From: Flammeovirgaceae bacterium
Lineage (GTDB): Bacteria; Bacteroidota; Bacteroidia; Cytophagales; Cyclobacteriaceae
Direction of reading: 5' to 3'
DNA: 64,000 nucleotides
Assembly: GCA_024638265.1 (NCBI GenBank)
Contig: JAHEKQ010000004.1
Location: 12,641-76,640, forward strand
The first letter of the stretch is position 1. Each line of letters begins with the position of its first letter. The translations under genes and the position numbers were made by a program. Shown here in pieces: positions 1 through 6,884 of this stretch. The notes beneath the pieces are model-generated. The model was not told the DNA's origin. It made no database searches and worked only from the letters and a program-made list of their open reading frames with translations.

Positions 1-788
1 AAGAACAGTGCTTTAAGCAGATCGTGTTGTTCCTGGAGGGGGAAGTTATTCTTGTACTGAAAATTCATAGGGGAGTTTATCATGCTGTCTCCTGAGATAT
101 GTGCTTCACCAAGGAGAATGGGTTCGGGGGCCTGTATAAATTCCGAATTGCTGAGCATGGGTTGTTCCCAAATCACCGAATCTCCTACAATGAACCTAAT
201 GGGGTTTGTCTTTGCATTTTCCTCCTGATCCAGGAAAATGGACAACCTGTGTGTCATTCGGGTTTTTGTAAATCCCTTTTCCCACAACATCTTATTGAAA
301 GGGTGCTGACCGAGGAATTCATACAGCCTGTTATGAGCGTCATTGTCGCTAACCAGTAGGATTTTCTTAATATAATGACCGATTGACGGCAATCCATTTT
401 GTGAAGTACTATCGGTGTGAGCTTTGGCCTGTCCTGACCATGCTGAATCGGAGAGCATTGTGGTATTTAAGTCAAGTCCAGGTACTTTGAGCCTGTCTAA
501 TTTTTCCAGGGAAAGGATGGAGGCAGACAGTTTTACCGTTGAAGCGGGGTAGAAGTAGCGTTCGGGATCATGATTGTAGTAAAACGTCGTGAAAACGGGA
601 CGGTTGCTGGAATCTCTCCGGATCCGTGAATAGATAATCTGAACCTGGTATTTATCCTTATTTTCCAGGATATGCCCAAATTTCGCAGGTTGGGAATGCA
701 TCAGGTTTTCCAAAAGGAATTCATCCTCTTCCAAAGAAGAAGAGCAGGCAGATATGACTGCAAGGATAAATATGTACTTTCTTATCAT
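1..788 (-). CDS. Beta-lactamase-like serine hydrolase lipoprotein, 3' part cut by window edge
   Basis: The reading frame is open for 262 codons from an ATG and runs off the left edge, so the C-terminus is missing. A lipoprotein signal is visible (hydrophobic stretch ending I-S-A-C, Cys15). The active-site pair of class A beta-lactamases and related penicillin-recognising enzymes is present: S-T-V-K (Ser83, Lys86) and S-D-N (147-149). The third box (KTG) would lie outside the window. Known family role: a serine acyl-enzyme acting on peptidoglycan-like or beta-lactam substrates in the periplasm. Whether this one is a true beta-lactamase or another serine hydrolase cannot be told from the fragment. 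It diverges from rlmN with only 25 bases between start codons. Confidence 0.8.
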   Translation of the reverse strand, partial: MIRKYIFILAVISACSSSLEEDEFLLENLMHSQPAKFGHILENKDKYQVQIIYSRIRRDSSNRPVFTTFYYNHDPERYFYPASTVKLSASILSLEKLDRLKVPGLDLNTTMLSDSAWSGQAKAHTDSTSQNGLPSIGHYIKKILLVSDNDAHNRLYEFLGQHPFNKMLWEKGFTKTRMTHRLSIFLDQEENAKTNPIRFIVGDSVIWEQPMLSNSEFIQAPEPILLGEAHISGDSMINSPMNFQYKNNFPLQEQHDLLKALF

Positions 789-801
789 AGAAAATTCAAG
801 G

Positions 802-809
802 TATCTTTG
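802..809 (+). promoter_or_regulatory. TAnnTTTG -7 element of rlmN
   Basis: TATCTTTG is an exact match to the Bacteroidota -7 consensus TAnnTTTG. It ends four bases before the in-frame GTG taken as the rlmN start, which implies a leaderless or nearly leaderless mRNA. No convincing -33 TTTG was seen. Confidence 0.6.
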
Positions 810-813
810 TGCT

Positions 814-1863
814 GTGAGAAAATCAACTGAAGAGAAAACGGATATCAGGAAACTGACAGAAGAGCAGCTGACCGAGGAGTTTATTTCCAGGGGGGAGAAG
901 AAATTCCGTGCAAAACAGGTGATGGAATGGCTATGGGAAAAATCAAGCCATGAATTTGATGTTATGTCAAACCTTTCCCTTGAAACCCGGCAGTGGCTGA
1001 AAGATAATTATGCAATCAACCCCGTAGAGCTTGAAGATATTCAAAAGAGCTCCGATGGAACGATCAAGGCGGCGTTTAAACTTCATGATGGACATTTTGT
1101 CGAAGGAGTACTGATCCCGACTAAAACAAGGATGACTGCTTGTATAAGCTCGCAAGTGGGGTGTTCACTGAGTTGCAAATTCTGTGCTACGGGTTATATG
1201 AAAATACAGCGGAATCTCGACCCTGCTGAAATCTACGACCAGGTGGTTCATATAAGAAACCTTGCTCAGGAAGTTTACGATAAGCCCCTTTCCAACATAG
1301 TTTTTATGGGAATGGGAGAACCCTTATTGAACTATAAAAATGTACTTCAATCCATAGAGTATATCACGGCCGAGCGGGGTCTGGGGATGTCTCCAAAGAG
1401 GATCACGGTTTCCACCGCAGGTATTGCCAAGATGATTCGAAAACTTGCAGATGATGGTCTGAAAACCAAGCTCGCCCTTTCACTTCACGCAGCTAATGAC
1501 GCGAAGCGCGATAAAATCATGTCGATCAATGAAACTAACAACTTGGAGGTATTGAAAGATGCACTGCAATACTTCTCACAAGCGACAAAATCAAGGATCA
1601 CCCTGGAGTACATCGTATTTGATAATTTCAATGATGGCCTGGAGGATGCGAAAGACCTGGCGAGATTTGCCAGCAGTTTCCCAAGCAAAGTGAATATTAT
1701 CGAATACAATCCTATTTCTGAAGCCGATTTCACCAATACCAGCGAAGACAAACTGGACGTATTTGCTGATTACCTGGAGAAAAAAGGGATTGTGGTGAAA
1801 ATCAGGAGGAGCAGGGGTAAGGATATTGATGCGGCCTGCGGTCAGCTTGCGAATAAGAAGTAA
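814..1863 (+). CDS. rlmN: 23S rRNA (adenine2503-C2)/tRNA methyltransferase RlmN
   Basis: Radical SAM methyltransferase that methylates C2 of A2503 in 23S rRNA and A37 in some tRNAs. Seen: the radical SAM motif C117-x3-C121-x2-C124 (GCSLSCKFC), the resolving Cys342 near the C-terminus (DIDAACGQL), and the motif GMGEPLLNY. The frame also contains an ATG 60 bases upstream, but that start would overlap the divergent lipoprotein gene and lies upstream of the -7 element. GTG at 814 gives 349 residues, the normal family length, starting just before the conserved N-terminal KKFRAKQVMEWLW helix region. The stop is followed at once by a repeat shared with recQ. Confidence 0.96.
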   Translation: MRKSTEEKTDIRKLTEEQLTEEFISRGEKKFRAKQVMEWLWEKSSHEFDVMSNLSLETRQWLKDNYAINPVELEDIQKSSDGTIKAAFKLHDGHFVEGVLIPTKTRMTACISSQVGCSLSCKFCATGYMKIQRNLDPAEIYDQVVHIRNLAQEVYDKPLSNIVFMGMGEPLLNYKNVLQSIEYITAERGLGMSPKRITVSTAGIAKMIRKLADDGLKTKLALSLHAANDAKRDKIMSINETNNLEVLKDALQYFSQATKSRITLEYIVFDNFNDGLEDAKDLARFASSFPSKVNIIEYNPISEADFTNTSEDKLDVFADYLEKKGIVVKIRRSRGKDIDAACGQLANKK

Positions 1864-1864
1864 G

Positions 1865-1912
1865 TTAAGGATACGGGAAGGGGATACCGGAACGTATATG
1901 GGTATATGAGGG
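1865..1912 (+). repeat. 48-base dispersed repeat at the rlmN 3' end
   Basis: Begins two bases after the rlmN stop codon. It contains two tandem 12-mers of the form GGATACnGGAAS, then TATATGGG and ATGAGGG. A copy with four substitutions and one small indel follows the recQ stop on the other strand (32482-32528), and a shorter piece follows the LytTR gene stop near 5763. Confidence 0.8.
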
Positions 1913-1920
1913 AGGAGAGT

Positions 1921-1965
1921 GGAATGAGGGAGAAGAGAGGAATGAGGGGAATGAGGGGTACGAGG
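1921..1965. repeat. Short degenerate tandem repeat at the SDR 3' end
   Basis: Three near-copies of GGAATGAGGG (about 9-11 base spacing, separated by purine-rich bases) fill the convergent junction between rlmN and the SDR gene. On the minus strand the array starts directly after the SDR stop codon. Confidence 0.7.
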
Positions 1966-2769
1966 TTACTCTTGTTTCCCCTTCTTGATTTTTTTATCGA
2001 ATGATTTGAAAATATAGGGGTAGATCAGGCTTTTTAGTCTTTTGACGAGCCATAATTGGCGGCCGGTGGTGATGGCGAATTTGCCTCGTCTTGCGCCTCG
2101 GTATATGGAGCGGGCTACTTGTTCAGCAGTAAAAATTCCACCCTGTCCCATCAGTAGTTTAGTTTCCCAGGGCTTCTTATCGGCGACGTTTTGCATCATG
2201 GGGGTATCGGTATCTGGGGGATAGGCAATTGAGACGGTGATTCTGAAAGGTTTACATTCTGAACGGAGCACTTCGGCCAAACCGGTCAGTGCAAACTTGG
2301 AGGCACTATAAGAACTGCTACCAAAAATTCCTACCAGCCCGGCGCCCGAAGATACCAGCACGATATTTCCAATCTTTCGTTTCTTCATGGATGGCAATGC
2401 ATGGCGTATGCAGAACATCGTTCCGAAAAAGTTGATATCAAAAGTTTTCCTGAAAGTAGATGAATCCTGCTCTTCGAAGTATCCCGGTGAGCTAAAACCC
2501 GCACTAGTCACCAGCCAGTCGATTTTTCCCCATGTGTCCAATACGAGATTCATGGCTTTTATGACTTTGCTCTCATTACTGACATCCACGGGGATAGAGA
2601 GGATGCGCACATCATCCGGGGCAAGGGATTCAAGTTCGGTTTTGGAATTTTCCAATTTGACTTGATCTCTTGCCAATAATGCTACCGAGAAGTGATCGGC
2701 GACCATCATTTTTGCCAGGGCGAGGCCAATCCCACTTGATCCACCTGAAATTACTGCTACTTTTCCCAT
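1966..2769 (-). CDS. SDR oxidoreductase, 3-ketodihydrosphingosine reductase-like
   Basis: Short-chain dehydrogenase with the NADP-binding glycine motif SGGSSGIG (8-15), the catalytic Ser (VSSGAG) and the YSASK motif. The segment AYPPDTDTP is the hallmark of eukaryotic-type 3-ketodihydrosphingosine reductase (KDSR), together with the KFALTGLAEVLRSE region. This suggests reduction of 3-ketosphinganine in sphingolipid synthesis, a pathway known in many Bacteroidota. Inference: no serine palmitoyltransferase is in the window. The frame is open 33 codons further upstream, but MGKVAVISGG is the natural SDR N-terminus and gives 267 residues. The C-terminus is Lys-rich. A looser family name (SDR) is certain; the substrate is probable. 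Confidence 0.85.
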   Translation of the reverse strand: MGKVAVISGGSSGIGLALAKMMVADHFSVALLARDQVKLENSKTELESLAPDDVRILSIPVDVSNESKVIKAMNLVLDTWGKIDWLVTSAGFSSPGYFEEQDSSTFRKTFDINFFGTMFCIRHALPSMKKRKIGNIVLVSSGAGLVGIFGSSSYSASKFALTGLAEVLRSECKPFRITVSIAYPPDTDTPMMQNVADKKPWETKLLMGQGGIFTAEQVARSIYRGARRGKFAITTGRQLWLVKRLKSLIYPYIFKSFDKKIKKGKQE

Positions 2770-2822
2770 ATTGAATGAAGAGATCAAAGTTGATTTAAAG
2801 GAACGTAATCTCCAAAAAATGG

Positions 2823-2830
2823 TAATTTCG
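2823..2830 (+). promoter_or_regulatory. TAnnTTTG-like -7 element of the acyltransferase gene
   Basis: TAATTTCG has one mismatch to TAnnTTTG and ends four bases before the GTG start at 2835, the same spacing as at rlmN. Confidence 0.4.
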
Positions 2831-2834
2831 CCCC

Positions 2835-3704
2835 GTGATATTTGTAAGGCTACTTTCAAAGATACCATGGGGGATCATGTTGGCTATCTCAAACCTACTT
2901 TATTTTGTGGGGTACCGAATCCTGGGTTACCGAAAATCGGTGGTACAAACGAACCTTAAAAACAGCTTTCCTGAAAAGTCGGAAGCTGAAATAAAAGTAA
3001 TTACCAAGGCATTCTATCGCTCATTCTTTGATTTCGTAATGGAGACCCTCAACCTGGTTGGTATAACGAGAAAAGAACTGAGACGAAAAATAATATTTAT
3101 AAACCCGGAAGTCCTTGAAGAGATTCCTGACGACCAGGGGGCAATTGTTCTGGGAACACATCTCTTTAACTGGGAAATGTATGGTGTTGCCACTAGTGAG
3201 TATTTTGACAGGAAGGTCATATTCAGCTACCAGCAACTTTCTTCGAGGTTTTCAGATAATTTGATGCTCAAAACCAGGTCAAAATTTGGAGCAGAAGGGG
3301 TATTGCGGCATGAAACTGCCAAGGCGGTAATAGGAGGGAGAAAAGGTAAAAACGCATTTTATGTCCTTGCTGACCAGGCACCGGTTGGTAAAGCCATGAG
3401 GTATTGGTCTCCTTTTCTCAACCAGGATACATCTTTTTATCACGGAATTGGTAAAGTGGCTAAAATGGCTCAAACCCCTGTATTGATCGTTCTCCCCAGG
3501 AAAGTTAAAAGAGGGTATTACGAGATCGAATTTAAATGGGTCGCCAAAGATCTGGATGGCCTTGAAGGAGAGGACATTCTTGACAGGTATATTGCGATAC
3601 TTCAAGATGAGATCAGGGAACGTCCCTCAGAGTGGCTTTGGACCCATAAAAGATGGAAAAACAGGCGAAATGAGGGAGATATTATTGCAAAAGGCCATAT
3701 GTGA
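2835..3704 (+). CDS. LpxL/HtrB-family lysophospholipid acyltransferase
   Basis: Membrane-associated acyltransferase of the lipid A biosynthesis (LpxL/LpxM) family, 289 residues, which is normal length. The catalytic HX4E motif is seen as His109-LFNW-Glu114, preceded by a hydrophobic N-terminal anchor (about 10-30). Known role: transfer of a secondary acyl chain from acyl-ACP to a lipid A precursor in the inner membrane. Some Bacteroidota homologues act on other lipids, such as ornithine or glycine lipids, so the acceptor is uncertain. GTG start chosen because the first residues (VIFVRLLSKIPW) match the usual N-terminal amphipathic helix. It diverges from the sphinganine-reductase-like gene, and its stop overlaps the start of the next gene (TGATG). 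Confidence 0.9.
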   Translation: MIFVRLLSKIPWGIMLAISNLLYFVGYRILGYRKSVVQTNLKNSFPEKSEAEIKVITKAFYRSFFDFVMETLNLVGITRKELRRKIIFINPEVLEEIPDDQGAIVLGTHLFNWEMYGVATSEYFDRKVIFSYQQLSSRFSDNLMLKTRSKFGAEGVLRHETAKAVIGGRKGKNAFYVLADQAPVGKAMRYWSPFLNQDTSFYHGIGKVAKMAQTPVLIVLPRKVKRGYYEIEFKWVAKDLDGLEGEDILDRYIAILQDEIRERPSEWLWTHKRWKNRRNEGDIIAKGHM

Positions 3705-3964
3705 TGTCTAAATCGAGCATTTATATCGGATTGGGATTCTTTGTATTTGGGATATATGAACTCTCACGTGGAAGAGTTGAAGAAATGATCATGTATTCCC
3801 TGGTTGGATTAGCCTTTGTATTTACATGGTGGTCTACTCGACCAGGTCTGGAACCAAAAAATAAAAGAATGCTAACTATCATTTCCTGGGTCCTGATATT
3901 AGCAGCCGGTTTCACATTCCTTTTCCTCGTTCGGACCGATATAGGAAGATCCTGGAACGATTAA
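3704..3964 (+). CDS. Small membrane protein, unknown function
   Basis: About 86 residues with three predicted membrane segments (around 5-20, 27-44 and 55-77) joined by short charged loops. ATG overlaps the stop of the acyltransferase gene by one base, so the two are probably translated together. A GTG one codon upstream is an alternative start. No family recognised. Position between a lipid acyltransferase and a LytS kinase gives no firm clue to its job. Confidence 0.75.
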   Translation: MSKSSIYIGLGFFVFGIYELSRGRVEEMIMYSLVGLAFVFTWWSTRPGLEPKNKRMLTIISWVLILAAGFTFLFLVRTDIGRSWND

Positions 3965-4020
3965 GGAATCGTGGTGATTCCACCAGTATTTGGTAATTTT
4001 AATAAAGTGGCAAGAAGAGT

Positions 4021-5049
4021 TTGAATAAGAAGAAACTATACTGGTGGTTGCAGATTGGAGGATGGAGCTTTTACGTGGGAGCTCAAACAATTTTCCGATT
4101 ATTGTTGACAGAGACCCGGGGGGTTCAAATCCTGTTCTTTTTCTCTGAAGGTATTCTTTTCCTCCTGATGACTCATTATATCAGGTTCCTGATCAAGACC
4201 CTCGACTGGATCAAACTTCCACTTGTGAAATTAATACCCCGGGTAATAGGTATGGTGATCGTGATGGGGAGTGTTCTTTACATCCTGCGTATAGGTATAT
4301 CCATCCCGCTGGGACTTTTTGAAAATTCGGATATCTCGGTGACCAGCTTCCTTGGCCTGGCTGCCACATACTCCCTGATATTTTTTATCTGGATGGTATT
4401 ATATTTTGCCTACCATTATTTCAGGGAATACAATACTGCCTTGAAGCATGAAGCCGCCATTAAGGAGGTAGAATTGAATAACCTAAAATCACAACTAAAC
4501 CCGCATTTCATCTTTAATGCGCTTAACAGTATCAGGGCGCTGGTAGATGAGAATCCAAAAAACTCCAAGAAGGCTATTACGCAACTTTCGAATATTCTTA
4601 GAAACTCCCTTATAACAGACAAGGAACGACTTATTTCTCTCCAGGATGAATTAAGTGTAGTTTCTGATTATCTGGGTCTTGAGCGGATACGGTATGAAGA
4701 ACGGCTTAATGTGAAGATGGATGTCAGTCCTGAAACACTGAATTACCTGATACCCCCTTTAATGATACAGACCCTTGTCGAGAATGGTATCAAGCATGGC
4801 ATTTCAAAATTGAAAAAAGGTGGTAATTTAGAAATTCGTACCCGGCTGGGAGGAAACAAACTCAGGGTGGAGATTTGGAATTCAGGGACACTTGACGACT
4901 CGAATAATTCATCAGGGCCTGGAATGGGGTTAAAGAATACCAAAAAACGACTAAATTTGATTTATGGAGAGGGAGCAAAATTTGACATTTCTCAGCAGAA
5001 TGGAATGGTTGTAACCACTCTTGAGTTCCCGAAACACGAAGTACTATGA
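4021..5049 (+). CDS. LytS/YehU-type sensor histidine kinase
   Basis: 342 residues. Four membrane helices (about 12-135) are followed by a short coiled coil and the His_kinase domain with the signature LNPHFIFNALNSI; His162 is the expected phosphorylation site. The ATP-binding domain shows LVENGIKHGIS and GPGMGLKNTKKRL. The start is TTG, chosen because LNKKKLYWWLQIGGW is the typical family N-terminus. It overlaps the LytTR regulator gene by four bases (ATGA), so they form a two-component pair. The signal sensed is unknown. A purine-rich AGAAGAG lies just before the start. Confidence 0.92.
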   Translation: MNKKKLYWWLQIGGWSFYVGAQTIFRLLLTETRGVQILFFFSEGILFLLMTHYIRFLIKTLDWIKLPLVKLIPRVIGMVIVMGSVLYILRIGISIPLGLFENSDISVTSFLGLAATYSLIFFIWMVLYFAYHYFREYNTALKHEAAIKEVELNNLKSQLNPHFIFNALNSIRALVDENPKNSKKAITQLSNILRNSLITDKERLISLQDELSVVSDYLGLERIRYEERLNVKMDVSPETLNYLIPPLMIQTLVENGIKHGISKLKKGGNLEIRTRLGGNKLRVEIWNSGTLDDSNNSSGPGMGLKNTKKRLNLIYGEGAKFDISQQNGMVVTTLEFPKHEVL

Positions 5050-5762
5050 AAGCACTTATAATTGATGATGAGAGATTGGCAAGGAAAGAACTTACCAGTC
5101 TCCTTGATGAGTATAAAGAAGTCAATATAGTCGGGGAAGCTACGAATGCCGATGAAGCAGTCGAGAAGATCGACGAGTTGAAACCCGATATATTATTTCT
5201 CGACATTCAGATGCCAGGAAAAAATGGATTCGAGCTGCTTGAAACGCTGGACTCCAGTCCACACGTTATATTCACAACCGCTTATGATGAGTTTGCGATA
5301 AAGGCTTTCGACGTAAATGCCCTGGATTACTTGCTAAAACCCATCCAAACCGAGAGGCTGGCGGAGGCAATACAAAAATTGCACAAGGCGATATCCGAGG
5401 AGAAAGCCGAAGAACAGATGGGCCAGTTGGGCCTTGAGAACCAGGTTTTCGTCAAAGATGGTGACCGGTGCTGGTTCGTCAAGCTCAGCAATATCCGCCT
5501 CTTTGAATCAGATGGAAATTATATCAAGGTATATTTCGATACGTTTAAGCCGATGATCCACAAGTCTCTCAATGCCCTCGATGAGAAATTGGATAGCCGT
5601 CACTTTTTCAGGGCCAGCAGAAAGCACATTGTAAACCTCAGTTGGGTGGAAACGATAGAACCCTGGTTCAATGGTGGTCTGATGGTGAAGCTAAAAGGCG
5701 GTGAAAAAGTCGAGGTCAGCAGGAGGCAGGCGGCCAAGTTTAAAGATTTGATGAGCCTATAG
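5046..5762 (+). CDS. LytTR-family response regulator
   Basis: Receiver domain (about 1-120) with acidic pair Asp7/Asp8, phospho-acceptor Asp53 in FLDIQMPG and Lys in YLLKPI, then a LytTR DNA-binding domain (about 133-237) with FFRASRKHIVNL and VEVSRRQAAKFKDL. It is the cognate partner of the overlapping LytS kinase. LytTR proteins bind imperfect direct repeats upstream of target promoters. No such target is obvious in the window. Confidence 0.95.
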   Translation: MKALIIDDERLARKELTSLLDEYKEVNIVGEATNADEAVEKIDELKPDILFLDIQMPGKNGFELLETLDSSPHVIFTTAYDEFAIKAFDVNALDYLLKPIQTERLAEAIQKLHKAISEEKAEEQMGQLGLENQVFVKDGDRCWFVKLSNIRLFESDGNYIKVYFDTFKPMIHKSLNALDEKLDSRHFFRASRKHIVNLSWVETIEPWFNGGLMVKLKGGEKVEVSRRQAAKFKDLMSL

Positions 5763-5830
5763 AGGGGATACTGGAAGAGGATACCCGCCTTCGGTACCCT
5801 TCGGCGGGCAAAGCTGTTAGTTATTAGCTG
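5763..5830. repeat. Gene-end repeats and hairpin between LytTR and dehydratase genes
   Basis: Three parts. First, a short piece (5765-5785) of the GGATACnGGAAG repeat seen after rlmN and recQ. Second, an inverted repeat CCCGCC/GGCGGG (5784-5789 with 5803-5808, 13-base loop) without a T-tract. Third, TGTTAGT/TATTAGC/TGTTAGT, a seven-base period array that abuts the dehydratase stop on the minus strand. The hairpin may help terminate both converging transcripts. Confidence 0.65.
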
Positions 5831-6796
5831 TTAGTTAACAACAACTGTTTCCAAAAACTTCTCGAAACTGATATTTGAACCGCAGATAATGATGGCTACG
5901 GTTTGATCTTTAAACCGATCAGGGTGTTTCAATAAGCTGGCTACGGCCACACCGGCGGCTCCTTCCACAATTTTATGATGGGTCATCGCCATGAACTTTA
6001 TGGCTTTTGCTATTTCCTCCTCGCTTACCAGGATGGAATCATCTACCACCTCCTGGCATATGGGAAACGTTATGGAACCCTCTTCAATACCTCCTGCAGA
6101 ACCATCGGACAATGTTTCCATTGGCTGATCCAATCCAATGATCCTTCCTGCTTCAAGGCTCATGGTCATTTCCGGGGCGTTAGCAGGCTGACAACCGATG
6201 ATCCTGGTTCGAGGTCTTTTTGATTTAAGCCAGCTTCCTATACCGGAAATCAGTCCACCTCCTCCAATAGTTACAAGAACCTGGTCGAGTTGATCACATC
6301 CCTCCATTAATTCGATCCCGATGGTACCCTGACCTCCGATCACTTTCGGGTCATTGTAGGGTGAAACCCAGACTTTTTTCTGTTGTCTCGCTTGCTCCCT
6401 GGCGTGCATTTCCGCGGAAAGGCTGTCTTTTCCATGGAACAATAATTCAACATCATAATATTCCAGTGCTTTGATCTTTGCCTGAGAGGCATTTTCAGGG
6501 AGGTAAACACTTCCATTGGCACTTCCAATTTCAAGGGCCCTTGCAAACCCCAGGGCATGATTCCCGGTAGAGGCGGTGATTACCCCTTGAGATTTTTCTC
6601 GTTCTGAAAGGGAAAGAATTTTGTTAAGGCTGCCCCTTGCTTTAAAGCTCCCGGTATGTTGTTCACTTTCCAGCTTTAGCAATACCTTTCCCCCGGTCAG
6701 TCTACTTAATTCCCTTGATTCAACTAGTGGAGTAGTAAGTATATAAGGGCGAATCCTCTTTTCGGCGGCTTCAATTTCAGCCAGAACCATAAACAT
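5831..6796 (-). CDS. PLP-dependent threonine/serine dehydratase (or serine racemase-like)
   Basis: Fold-type II PLP enzyme of 321 residues. The Schiff-base lysine is Lys52 in TGSFKARGS, and the phosphate-binding loop is GGGGLISG. There is no C-terminal ACT-like regulatory domain, so it resembles the catabolic TdcB or serine racemase/threo-3-hydroxyaspartate dehydratase group rather than the feedback-inhibited IlvA. Likely reaction: deamination of L-threonine or L-serine to the 2-oxo acid and ammonia; racemase activity cannot be excluded. Start is the first ATG; MVLAEIEAAEKRI two codons later is equally plausible. Confidence 0.9.
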   Translation of the reverse strand: MFMVLAEIEAAEKRIRPYILTTPLVESRELSRLTGGKVLLKLESEQHTGSFKARGSLNKILSLSEREKSQGVITASTGNHALGFARALEIGSANGSVYLPENASQAKIKALEYYDVELLFHGKDSLSAEMHAREQARQQKKVWVSPYNDPKVIGGQGTIGIELMEGCDQLDQVLVTIGGGGLISGIGSWLKSKRPRTRIIGCQPANAPEMTMSLEAGRIIGLDQPMETLSDGSAGGIEEGSITFPICQEVVDDSILVSEEEIAKAIKFMAMTHHKIVEGAAGVAVASLLKHPDRFKDQTVAIIICGSNISFEKFLETVVVN

Positions 6797-6884
6797 TTGT
6801 ATTTAGTGACTCCTAAAATTACTATTTCTCCGGCTATATAATTCTCAACCTCCAAGCATTTCAATTCTTAGTAAAATTGAGAGC

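Noticed and set aside
99-359. 86-codon open frame on the plus strand
   Set aside because: It lies antisense to the serine hydrolase, whose frame is open to the window edge and shows SxxK and SDN motifs.
754-813. Longer rlmN start at ATG 754
   Set aside because: It would overlap the divergent lipoprotein start and precede the promoter box; the extra residues are not family-like.
2770-2868. 33-codon N-terminal extension of the SDR
   Set aside because: The Rossmann motif starts at MGKVAVISGG; the extension overlaps the divergent acyltransferase gene start.
5784-5808. Hairpin called as a rho-independent terminator
   Set aside because: There is no T-tract on either side and the loop is long, so it is listed only as an inverted repeat.
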